Shown piece after piece: positions 51,894-61,889 of a stretch of DNA of 64,000 nucleotides. How positions within the stretch are numbered: the stretch's first letter is position 1; each line of letters starts with the position of its first letter. The stretch is from Parietaria judaica (taxonomy: Eukaryota; Streptophyta; Magnoliopsida; Rosales; Urticaceae), in contig OX940867.1 of assembly GCA_954871525.1 (NCBI GenBank), positions 12,935,343 through 12,999,342 of the forward strand. Reading direction: 5' to 3'. The translations under genes and the position numbers were made by a program. The notes beneath the pieces are model-generated. The model was not told where the DNA came from, did no database searches, and saw nothing but the letters and a program-made list of their open reading frames with translations.

Positions 51894-51898
51894 TTTGG
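51894..51898. repeat. Target-site duplication of the solo LTR, left copy
   Basis: TTTGG precedes the TGTTGGGAAT end of the LTR and recurs at 54574-54578 after CCAACA. Confidence 0.88.
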
Positions 51899-54573
51899 TG
51901 TTGGGAATTTGATCTAGCTCTAATACCGTTTGTTGGAAATTGGATCTGGCTATTATGCCAATATTCCTTAAAAATAACGAAATAACTTTGATTGCAAATT
52001 AATTAAAAATTACGTTTAACGTCCCGTCCAAATTACTTTGAATATTCCGCTCTCATCAGTCCATCCGGTAACTTTTAAAATAATTTTAAGTCGGAATAGT
52101 TACTCCGTAACAACGCACTGACATCGAGTAATTTGGATAAAGCGATCGGATAAATAATTAGCAATTTAATTATCATAATTAATTTCATAACAACATTATT
52201 AAATCTAATGTCTATGGAAAATAAATAAATACAACAAAAGAAATTTTGCATTTATTGACCTAATGCATAAGGCCGTACCTCATTGACGACTTCCGGCTGC
52301 GCGTTCTGACTTTGGCAGGGCTCGCCGGTGCTAGGGAAACTCCCGTGATCTTCCGGGATATTCTCCTGGAATCCTCGTACCGAAGCGTGGGCTTCGATGA
52401 AAGGACTCCGACAAATATTTAACTGATGGTTCTTTTGAAGCTACCGGAGAAAAGATCTCACAAAGCCGAAACGGGGGGAGAGAGAAGAGTCAATTTTCGC
52501 ATCCCCTAATAAGGGGTCACGGAATTTTGAGCTCTAAAGGTGTAAAGAAAAGTGTGGAATGAGCTCCCTATTTATAGAGTTCAATTCCAACCATCTGTGA
52601 GAAATTCCCTCTATCCGGATCATCTGATTGGTCGAAAACCAATGGCTCATATTAATCCTAGGAATTTTTTGAATTTTAAATGATAAAATAAATCTAATCC
52701 AACAGTCTAGATTAAATCTAGATTGATCCAATGGATTAGATTGACTGAGAGATTTTCTCAACCACCAAACTTGGTCACCAAGTTTATATTATTTATCAAA
52801 TTCGAAATTCCCTTTTAAATAAATAAAATATTAATTTCCAATCCAATGGTCAAGATTAAATCTTAAACCAATCGAATGGATTAAATTAATTTAAGGATTT
52901 TTCTCAAATACCTAAACAATAAGTACTTATGCCGCAATTATGCAATAGTTGCATAACCAATTCACGCGTACATTTGGTTGCACGCACTCCCATGCAACAT
53001 TTTTTATTTTCTTCTTTTTATATATATATATATATATATATTATTAATATATGAAAACACACGAATATGATTGTGGGTAAACAATCTCAATGTATTTTTT
53101 GTCACGTACAAACTTTGCGTGCAACCTTTCATATATATTAATATATAATATAAATCTATTAATTATTAATAATCCGGAATAAATCCTATTAATAATTAAA
53201 TCCAAATAATTAAATTATATTATAATTTCTGCTCTCTCTTATCACACATTAAAATGTCGTGGGACAAACCCACCATTTTATTTGTTACACGTGATTTAAT
53301 TAATGCAACCCGAAACTTTAGGTTAAACTCATTAAATCTATAAATCACAAACCGTCAGTCGGATTGACTCGGTTCCAAAAGATAAATTGCACATAATTAA
53401 ATTTTCTACTACTTTCCAGTTGATGACAAAATTCAATTCATTCATCTTTTGACAGTTAAATTTTCGGTACCAAATTTTGGTACTTTTGTCGCGGTAAAAC
53501 TATCCGAAATCTGACACAGACTTCAGTTTTATAAATCCTGTCAAATGATTAAACAAACGTATATTTAATCACGTACGTATCATCCGTTCCGGAGCTATCC
53601 TGGGGACCATGGACCCATATCACTTAAGCTCCAACTAACTGCTAGAAGTTCTTTAACCTCGGTGTTATTCCACTATAAACCCGAGGCTGCACTCTTTAGT
53701 GATACAGTATATATTATTCCCTTTTATAGCAAGGTGTCCATTGATACAATCAAATTCGGGTTATTAATCTTTCACTTGATGATCCACACATGAGTAGGCG
53801 GTATTACCGTATTGCCCCTCAATGCATTTTCATCCTTAACTCAGTCGGTAATATTATGAGTGACCCACTTATTATTACGAGTCATAAGCTGGCCATGGGT
53901 CTATCTCACTTCTCACCATCGACAATTAAGGGAATCATCTTGACTCTGAAGAGAGCTGTGTGATGCCCATATCTATGATCAAGCTACCTTCACTGTTGAC
54001 TATCATGTTCCCAAAATAATAGTGTTGGGAACAGCAGTATATTGTGTTCTTTAACGGTTAAATCAAAGAACAATCAAGTCAACAGATCAGACTCAAGATC
54101 ACTCAGGACTTAGATCGAATATCCATTTGATCATCTACTAGTGACTCAACTCCAAGTTATCAGTGACGATCTTATATAATAACTTCCGGAGTTTAAGTCA
54201 GGTCCAGTCCAGTATGAAGACGCTTCATACTTAATGCACTTCTAGTGAGTGTGACACACACTTAATCTAGAGTAGGATTATATTACTTAGTCGCATTAAT
54301 GACCTTAACCGATTAATGAGCTCCCACCCAGTTAATCAGGTCACAGAAAATTTAAGTTCATTTATTATGATTATCAATTCTTCCTCACATTGACTCGGGT
54401 GTGATGATAATAACATAATTGCATTCCATTATGAACTATGGATCAAACATTCTATTTTACTTTACCAGAAACTATAATAAGATTAACATAATAAGTATCA
54501 TCTTTATTCAACGACAAGTCATAATCTTTTACAAATGGGTTAAAACAGCTTGTTTAAGGACACATGTCCAACA
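51899..54573 (-). mobile_element. Solo LTR of a long-LTR copia-like family (minus orientation)
   Basis: The ends are TGTTGG...CCAACA with a 5-bp duplication TTTGG and no second LTR, primer site pair or coding region, so it is a solo LTR left by recombination. Orientation comes from a TATA box on the minus strand (CTATAAATAG, 52577-52568) and from the match of its minus-strand start (TGTTGGACATGTGTCC) to copy 2 at 14111. Length is 2675 bp. The minus-strand 3' end carries a 32-bp near-duplicate: GGCATAATAGCCAGATC and then GGTATTAGAGCTAGATC, each followed by an AATTTCCAACA-like end. The inner word resembles a tRNA-iMet primer site, which is probably coincidental. Confidence 0.82.
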
Positions 54574-54578
54574 TTTGG
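54574..54578. repeat. Target-site duplication of the solo LTR, right copy
   Basis: TTTGG directly after CCAACA. Confidence 0.88.
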
Positions 54579-54775
54579 AAGCGTCAAACTTGACTGCAGA
54601 ACCCCGCCATTCACACCTCAAGAACCATAGTTGGACATGGAGTTGCACTTCAGGCCCAGAACAGACCAAACCTGTAGACTTTGGAATATTTGCTATGAAG
54701 TTCATTGAACTAGACATGATCGGCATGTCCCCTTTCACCATGTGCGACCGTTTTGTAGCTGAAGCCCGATATTGA

Positions 54776-55195
54776 TACGCGGCGGAAATCTTCTCGAATT
54801 GGTCGTTTCAACGTTAGAACTATCTTTTTTATTCTCTTTAATATTTTGACTATATTTTTTTTACTATTTTGGATTAGTATGTTGTAACTATGCTTTATTA
54901 CTTTGGACGAGTATGTTTTGTATTTACCATGTTTAATTACGATGTAAAAGTATGTTTATGTTTTTTTAATTACTTGTTTTGTCAATCTATATATATTTCT
55001 CACTCCCTAAATGTTATAACTAGATTCATTTTCAAATATTATCACCGCAATCCAAGATGCGGTGGGGGAAGCTTCAAGTTGAGTGAATGAAAAGGACGAA
55101 GTTCAGAAAAATCCAGCTTCAGAGCCGACGAAATGCAACAACAATTATGTAGCATTTCCTCCCGTCGAAGACCTTGGAACGAGTAAAATGTTGAG
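54776..55195. other. Spacer between the Ulp1-like remnant and the Athila remnant
   Basis: T-rich DNA to about 55040, then more mixed sequence that may be degraded Athila gag. No boundary of the Athila element, such as a 5' LTR, is recognisable. Confidence 0.4.
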
Positions 55196-55298
55196 TTAAC
55201 CACCGCCATTTCTGCAAAGGCTTCAAAAGCAACAAAACGATCAACAGTTCGGGAAATTTCTGAATGTTCTCAAGCAACTCCACATCAACATTCCATTA

Positions 55299-56006
55299 GT
55301 GGAAGCTTTGGAGCAAATGCCAAGCTACACTAAGTTCTTGAAGGATATTTTGTTGAAGAAAACGCGGCTTGGAGAATTTGAAACTGTGGCTTTAACGGAG
55401 AACTGCAGGGCCCTGTTTAGAAACAAACTTCCACCAAAGTTGATGGACCCGGGAAGTTTCACCATTCCGTGTGCTAATGCGAACTCTTACTTTGGACGAG
55501 CCCTTTGTGATCTCGGCGCAAGCATAAATCTCATGCCTACTTCGGTGTTCAAGAAGTTAGGCAATGGCGATGCCCGACCCACTATCGTCACTTTGCAACT
55601 CGCCGACCGTTCTATAGCTTATCCGGAGGGGAAGATTGAGGATGTCTTGGTAAAGGTCGACAAATTCATATTTTCGGCGGACTTTATTGTATTGGACTTT
55701 GAAGCCGATCAAGATGTTCCGATTATTCTTGGGAGACCGTTCCTTGCAACCAGCCGAACTCTCATTGATGTGCAAAAAGGCGAATTGACCATGAGGCTAG
55801 ATGATGAGAAAATTACTTTTAATGTCTTCAATGCTCTTAAATACCCGGATGAAGTTGAAGAATGTTCTTCAATTGATATCGTGGACAAGTTAGTGGCCAA
55901 AGTTGTTCAAAAGCAATTCGGCCAAAACGAACTCGAAGCATTACCGGGCTCGACGATACAAGTGACGATGATGAAGCCCAAGTTGCATGGGTCGATTCCA
56001 CACTGA
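55299..56006 (+). pseudogene. Athila gag end and aspartic protease fragment
   Basis: An open frame of 235 codons, beginning earlier in the same frame at about 55196. It contains the gag-side segment LPPKLMDPGSFTIPC, the protease motif CDLGASINLMP with the catalytic Asp, DFIVLDFEADQDVPIILGRP (the ILGRP flap partner) and RTLIDV. In Athila elements this protease matures the Gag-Pol polyprotein. The frame ends where RT should begin, so the polyprotein is cut short. Confidence 0.85.
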
Positions 56007-56099
56007 ACTGAGCGAGACTCAGGAGCCAATTTGAGTCATTTGGAGTTGGAGAGCGAGATCTCAAGGCCCCGAAACCATCCATTGAGGAAGCATGTCCGG

Positions 56100-56695
56100 A
56101 ATAGCAACTCTTTGCTATCAAATCCATAACGCCATGGTACGCCGACTTCGCAAACTATTTGGTGAGAAGTTTGCGTCCCCCGAATCCAAACTCGCAACAT
56201 GAGAAGAAATTTATCCATGATGTCTAGCACTATTTTTGGGATTAACATCATCTTTTTTAAAAATGCGTTGATTACATGTTACGGCGATGTGTCCCGGAAG
56301 AGAAAATAGAAGAAATTCTTGCGAAGTGTCACGACTCACCCTATGAAAGCCATTTCCAAGGAGATCGAACAACCACCAAGGCTAATTGGGCGCTTCATAA
56401 GATAAATTTTGATGTTGATGTGGTTGGCGAAAAGCGATTGATGCAACTCAATGAGTTTGATGAATTCCGCCTCCAATCATATGAAAATGCCAAGTTATAC
56501 AAGAAAAAAGTGAAGAAATGGCATGACAACAAAATTCAAAGAAGAGAGTTTGAAGAGGGACAACAAGTCTTGTTGTTTAACTCAAGGCTTAAGTTGTTTC
56601 CCGGAAAGTTGAAATCCCGTTGGTCGAGACCATTCCTCGTTTCTATGGTTTTCCCTCATGGTGCGGTGGAGTTACAAGATATCGAATCAGGGTGA
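56100..56695 (+). pseudogene. Athila integrase fragments fused by deletion
   Basis: From about 56120 the plus strand reads WYADFANYLV, KKFIHDV, a stop, HYFWD, another stop, then RRCVPEEKIEEILAKCHDSP, the beginning of the HHCC finger. After DRTTTKANW the frame jumps directly to ALHKINFDVDVVGEKRLMQL and the C-terminal DNA-binding part ending SRLKLFPGKLKSRW. The rest of the finger and the whole DDE core are deleted in frame. It has no possible integrase activity. Confidence 0.85.
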
Positions 56696-56900
56696 AAATT
56701 CAAGGTGAACGGCCAACGAATCAAGGAGTATTTAGGAGGTCCGATCGATCGAGGTAAGACCTCCATAACGTTCCAAGATTCATGAATACGGGAAAGTTAG
56801 GCTGAAGACGCTAAATCAAGTGTTCGTTGGGAGGCAGCCCAATATATAAATTAAAAAAAAATATATTAATAAAGGTGCTGGAATTGGCATCGCACGAATT

Positions 56901-57190
56901 GCTACTAAAAAGCTAAGCATTTATGTAGCTTTTCTAGTTTCAGTTATGTATAATTCAAATATGGGCTTTGGAGAGGAGAAAAATTCTACTGAAAAGCTAA
57001 GCATTTCTGTAGCTTTTCTAATTTCGGTTCCGTATAATTCAAATATGGGCTTTGGAGAGGAGCAAAATGCTACTGAAAGCTAAGCATTTCTGTAGCTTTT
57101 CTAATTTCGGTTCTGTATAATTCAAATATGGGCTTCGGAGAGGAGCAAAATGATACTGAAAAGTATTTCTGCAGCTTTTCTAGTTTTAGT
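56901..57190. repeat. 84-bp tandem repeat in the Athila spacer, about 3.4 copies
   Basis: Units start at 56901, 56985, 57069 and 57152 with CTACTGAAAAGCTAAGCATT and contain CAAATATGGGCTTTGGAGAG. Copies 2 and 3 are almost identical, and the fourth is truncated. Confidence 0.92.
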
Positions 57191-59166
57191 TCGGTGATTT
57201 TGGGAAAAATTTTGGGTTACGTTGGCAACTTAATGTCGTTTGTTGAAATAATAATAATAAAAAAAAAAGAGCTCGACACCATCCTTCCCCAAATACCTCA
57301 CACCCACAATGTTCTCACCCCGACCAAGCCTAGCTCTCGTGTGCTCACAGCCATCCCACAACCCAGCCTAGCCACCTCCACTGATCACCATATCGTGCAC
57401 CACCATGATCACCGATGAACCTCAGCCTCTCGCCGAAGCCTCACTATCACCGAATTTCTGGGTTTGCGAATCGCTATTCTTCGTCATCTTCGGGTTTTGC
57501 TGGAGAGTTGTTCGTCATCTTCTGGGTATGCTCGAGATTTCTAGGTTTGCTCATGGACTGGTTTGCTCGCCTTCTTCTTCGATTTCTTGATTTGCCGCTC
57601 ACTGCTCTCGTCGATTAGAGAGTTCTTCACCGTTCCGCTTTCTGGGTTTGCTCATTGGAGAGTTCTTCGCAGCTCAGAATGGACCCACACAGCGAGTCGA
57701 TAAACGGGGCAAAAATAAGCTGCTCGAAAGGGGAAAGGAAAGGCAGTTGCCGTGAGCAAGAAAGAAATAGAAGAGGAAACCGAGCCCTATGAGAGGGCTG
57801 AGGAGTGGAACAATGAAGCGACGATGAGCTCGATGCCCGCGTGCACTGCTGCCCCCGACGAAAAGACCACGACGGCACCCTCAACGACTGCGCCCCGCGC
57901 CCGCTGTCAGAACCAGCGTCGTCAGTGACCTAGCACCACTGTCAGGGAAGTTTTTCCAATCTCTTCCTTGACTTTCCTTCGGCTTTTATATAGTTTTGTG
58001 TGATAGTTTAGCTGTGTGTTTGTTAGTCATCATTTATCGTTAAACCTTAGGATTTTTTTTTGTGATACTTAATGCTCGTTACTTGATTATGATGCAATCT
58101 TGGTGAGCATGCTCCGTTGATCAAATTACATTTATCAAAGAAATTGCTCTCCATCGCGTGAACTTGTGTGTTATATCCGTGTGTTCGTTTAGGTCCCTTT
58201 TGAAATCATAGGTCGCTTATTCTTTTAGTCCCTCCCGTTTCGCCACTCTAGAACTTGCGTTTGCTCGCTCTTTAGGCGAAAAAGAATAGATAAACGATAG
58301 ACGAGGAAAGGATTAAGGTCGCCCTTGTGATATATGACCCCTCCGTAGCATCCCCTCCCTAGAATCCATTGAGGACAATGTTCATAATAAAGTTTGGGGG
58401 GGGGGGGGGGGTGAATTGATGTGATGCTTCCCTTTCTTAAAAATATATATATGTATATATATAAAAATAATATAATTTTGCGTTGAGTTATCACTCTTAG
58501 GAGGGCTCGGTTGTATTCTCACCCATTTTGCAACCAAGTACCGAGTTTGAGTGACATTTAACGCATCATTATACTGCAAAAAAGGGCGAGAGTTGAATAA
58601 TTTCCGTTTTTCAAAAGAAAAAGGGAGTAATTCAATTTGGAACGATTTGTGTTGATGATCACTCCTAGGAGGACTCGGTTGTATTCGCACCCATGTTGCA
58701 ACCAACTACCGAGTTTGATGACTCCCAACACATCATTAACCTGCGAAAAAAAGAAAGAAATAGAAGGGTAGCTCAATTAAAGTTTAGGGGAGGGGTCGAT
58801 TAAACGAGAAAGTTTCTTTTTGATCCCCAATGTCTTAGTCTATCTAGATTAGTGGAGAGAGTGAGTAAACGTAAGCCTATGGAGTATTTCCACTTTCATC
58901 TTGGGGGACTAAATGTTAGGTTGGTCGAAGGAAGATTAAGGGCACAAAAACATTTCATAACACATTGGATCCTTATGCACACACACATGAATTTCAATAA
59001 AATGGAGAAAATGTAATTGTATTTGATCGATTAGAGTTGTAATCACATAACTAGCTATTAATTGAAGTTCGAGCATTAACTAAGTGTTTTGGTCAAGATA
59101 TAATTATGATTCTTGTGTCTTGAGTCTTCTTTTGCTTGAGGACAATCAAAATCTTAAGTTCGGGGG
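57191..59166. other. Non-coding 3' spacer of the Athila remnant
   Basis: Mixed GC content at 57280-57960 gives several short frames without family resemblance. Two near-direct repeats contain CTCGGTTGTATTC-CACCC and CAACCAA-TACCGAGTTTGA (58505 and 58672), each following an AAACTTTG-like stretch. A G16 run lies at 58396-58411. GAGGACAAT occurs at 58371 and 59139, a phrase typical of this spacer. Confidence 0.5.
58396..58411 (+). repeat. G16 homopolymer
   Basis: Sixteen G follow AAGTTT, in the GAGGACAATG...AAGTTTGGGGG phrase of Athila spacers. The expanded run is unusual and length-unstable. Confidence 0.95.
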
Positions 59167-60963
59167 TGTGATTATGAAAATAGAGTTATTATACGATTTT
59201 TACAGATATATAGTCAAATTAGAAAAACTATTTTGCAAAATAGCCAACCTTTTGATTAATATTGCCAAATAGTCAATCAACCACATTAATAAATCACGAA
59301 AGACCGTATTACCCTTATATTAATGTGTATTAACTATATTAACGTGTATTAACTAAGTTAATTTGTTTAAAAATAAATTAAATTTTTGTTAAAATTTTAA
59401 TCACGATTTTTTAGTTTTAAACAAATTAACTCAGTTAATACACGTTAATATAGATTTTCTGTAAACACAACTAAATGTTCTTATTTTTAAGAAAAATTAA
59501 CTTTTTTAATACACGTTAATATGTTAAAAAGGGTATTATAGGTATAACATATGTTATTAAATAGCCACCTTATCAATTTGGCTATTTTGCAAAGAAAAAA
59601 GAAAGGTTGGCTATTTGGCTAATCAAACGTTTCAATTTGGCTATTAAGAGTCATTTCTCAATTGATGTTTATTGTCCAATATCATGAGAATCCTTGGGTG
59701 ATTGAACAATATAGAGTAACATTAAATACAAGTGCATTAATTGATAAGCATTCATGAAAATCCAAGTTTATGTGTGATTTTTGTGTTGTTCTTTCACAGT
59801 GTAGAATGGCTATGGATATGTTGTGCATTCCTGTAGCTTTCGTGGGCTGACTAAGATTCGAGTGAAAACGTGGAAAGGGCATTAAGTGAAGCATGTGGGG
59901 ACCATGTGAGCATCATTGAAGACCTGATTTGGTGTGTTATTATTGGGCCTAATAGGCCCAAATACCAAGAGAGCCAAAATAACACCCAAATAGGAAAGAT
60001 TGCCCTAAATAGGGCAATAATCATCACTCATCTGGGAGAAGGGACATAAGCCACCAAGCTTGGGAATCAAGAAAGGGAAAAGAAGAGAAGACTATTTTGA
60101 AGAGGAATTCAAGGGAACTCATCATCAAGGGAGCTTGCTACAATATAGAGTTCTTCTATTCTCTTTGAGATTTGTTCTTTGAATTTCTTGGATAAATTGT
60201 ATCTTGAACCAAAATATGTTATCTTGTTTTTGTTTCTCAAGTATGAACTAATTTCTTAAGGTTGTTAAATGATGAACTAAGGGTTTGGTTGGTTAATGAT
60301 AGCTATGGAATTTAGTATTTTCCTTGTTCATGGTTGAATGTTAAATGTTATAGCTCTATTTCTTGTCTCAACTTAATAGAGTTTTAGATCTAATCTCTGC
60401 TAGAAAGTATGAATTGGATTGGAAATACAACCTTGATACAATGTTTAATTCTTTGGATTTAATTCAGAGAATTGAGAGGGATATAGGAATATATAACTCT
60501 CCTTGTAGATAACGAAATTTGGCTTAATTTAAACTCGTAAGTAGTCTTATCATAGGAATATGAAGGATTAGCTTGCAATTGGTTTTCAAAACGGAAGTTC
60601 GGAAGAACCTACGTAATTGTCGTTTTCAGATTGCTAGGGAAATGCTACAACATTTCTGTAGCATTCGCTGATTAATCAAAACCCGAAGTGATTCACGAGC
60701 CCAACTGATTTTTCTTTTCGATTATCAAATTACTTGTTTCCCCTGCTCCAAATACCCTTAATTAGCACTTTGAATACCTTTTTAGTTTACAATTTGAATG
60801 AATATTGATTTCTAAGAATTCTCTCATGATATCTATCTTTTTATAACTCGTATGAAATACGGAAATTGACTTAGTCTCTTTGGGATCGATCTTTGTGCTT
60901 TGCACACTGTATTACTTGTCGGCACGTACACTTGCGTTATAATTTTACACGTATAGCAACCAC
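59167..60963 (+). repeat. 3' LTR of the Athila remnant, interrupted by a repeat
   Basis: It begins after the purine tract AAGTTCGGGGG with TGTGATTATG and ends near TATAGCAACCA. The late part (TTGGGATCGATCTTTGTGC, GGCACGTACACTTGCG) is typical of gypsy Athila/Tat U5. Without the 5' copy the ends cannot be confirmed. It contains a MITE-like insertion at about 59190-59665. Confidence 0.65.
59190..59665. mobile_element. MITE-like repeat within the Athila LTR
   Basis: The left part has GCAAAATAGCCAACCTTTTG and the right part the inverse GAAAGGTTGGCTATTTGGC. CCGTATTACCC on the left is mirrored by GGGTATTATAGG on the right, and TTAATACACGTTAATA-type words recur in both directions. The arms are imperfect, and the ends and target duplication are not resolved. 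Confidence 0.5.
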
Positions 60964-61052
60964 CAGATAAGCAGAGGTTTCGCGGTTCTAGAGCTAAGTG
61001 CCAGTAAGAATTTTTTTAGACAAGTTGTTACTAGATATAAAGTCTAGTATAT

Positions 61053-61320
61053 CAGAGCCGGCCCTGAGGCTAGGCGAACAAGGCGACGGCCTAGGGCCCC
61101 CGACTCCGAGGGGCTCCCAATCGCCGATCGCCGGTTTTTTTTTATAAGAAAATATTGAAGGTCGAACGCCATTAACAGGAAGCTTTTGTGACTGTATAAT
61201 ACTCATGATTCATGAAGAAGAAGATGAAACATGATTTGACGTTTATGTACTGAAAGACTATTAAGTAGTAGGGCCCACAATAAAGTATTCTAATAATTTT
61301 TTCTTATTTATTTGTTAATT
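61053..61320. mobile_element. Possible end of a hAT-like repeat (CAGAGCCGGCCCTGAGGC)
   Basis: The GC-rich start CAGAGCCGGCCCTGAGGC followed by GGCGACGGCCTAGGGCCCCC stands out from its AT-rich surroundings and resembles known plant hAT-type repeat ends. No inverse end is seen within the window, so its extent is unknown. Confidence 0.4.
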
Positions 61321-61346
61321 GTTGTTATTGGAGCTGCACAAAAAAA

Positions 61347-61500
61347 CGTCGCCAAATAGGACCGCGACGCGTCGCGACGTTGACCACGAAGTCGCAACGT
61401 TCGCGACGCTGACCCTGAAATCGCGACTCGTCGCGATTAAGACACGTGGTCGCGATGCACTGCAGCTCGATCCGCGAACTCGATCCGACGGCCAGGATTA
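61347..61500. repeat. Cluster of CGCGAC-type motifs upstream of the hAT gene
   Basis: Within about 150 bp, words TCGCGAC, TCGCAAC, TTCGCGAC, ATCGCGAC and TCGCGAT occur at least eight times in both orientations. Dense short motifs just inside a terminus are typical of hAT transposase-binding regions, and this cluster lies about 400 bp before the hAT start codon. This is an inference from position. Confidence 0.5.
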
Positions 61501-61735
61501 AGCCACGTCATCGATCCGAGGGAGGGGATTTTTTGTGTTTGTTTGTGGCGTAAATAACCCAATTTTTACCCGAATTTTATTACCCAACCACAATTATTAC
61601 CCACTTTACTCGAATTTCGACCCCAAAATTTCAAATTTCAAAATCTTTTCACCCACTATCTCCTCACAATTATTCACCCACTTCACCCACCACAATAATT
61701 ATTCACCCACCCCACCCCACTCTCTCCTCAAACCC

Positions 61736-61743
61736 TATAAATA
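61736..61743 (+). promoter_or_regulatory. TATA box before the hAT transposase
   Basis: TATAAATA in the context AACCCTATAAATACAACC, about 150 bp before the ATG at 61890, followed by a CT-rich leader. Confidence 0.65.
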
Positions 61744-61889
61744 CAACCTCTTTCTCCCTCATTTCCTTACCAACAATCTTCCATCTCTCTCTCAAATTCT
61801 CTCAATTCTCTAAGTTTTTTCAACTCTAAACCTCTAAAGTTCTCAAGTTCTAAAGGTCTAAATTTATCAAGTTCAAAAGTTCTCTCATT

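Larger units (their letters stand above)
51395..54775 (+). pseudogene. Ulp1-like (C48) cysteine peptidase remnant, split by a solo LTR
   Basis: Plus-strand blocks resemble the Ulp1/SENP-like domain carried by plant genes and Mutator/CACTA-type elements. The blocks are GGLDDVVIILRRQ (51413, the WL-DDHI region), VDKLYFPILFDSQWISC (51737, the histidine region) and, after the inserted LTR, VDFGIFAMKFIEL (54687, the DCG active-site region). The reading frame left of the LTR (to 51898) joins in phase with the frame right of it (from 54579) when the LTR and one TTTGG copy are removed. The catalytic residues look lost: HW is QW, the Asp of the following DS motif is absent and DCG is DFG. It was probably not an active protease even before the insertion. 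The N-terminal extent and introns are unclear. Confidence 0.65.
55196..60963 (+). mobile_element. Athila-type Ty3/gypsy remnant with large internal deletions
   Basis: The order on the plus strand is a gag end (PPPFLQRLQKQQ), protease, a linker (PWYADFANYLV), an integrase zinc-finger start (RRCVPEEKIEEILAKCHDSP), an integrase C-terminal part, the QPN/GGQP-type non-coding spacer, an 84-bp tandem repeat, GAGGACAAT...GTTTGGGGG motifs, a purine tract at 59160 and a long 3' LTR. The RT and RNase H domains and the integrase core are missing. No 5' LTR was found. This is a dead, truncated member of the Athila lineage. Confidence 0.8.

Noticed and set aside
51916..51928. tRNA-iMet primer-binding site next to the 51.9-kb LTR
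   Set aside because: The TTTGG target duplication places this word inside the LTR as part of its duplicated end; there is no internal region beyond it.
57405..57884. Genes at 57.4-57.9 kb
   Set aside because: Frames on both strands are short, mutually overlapping and without family; they lie in the Athila spacer.
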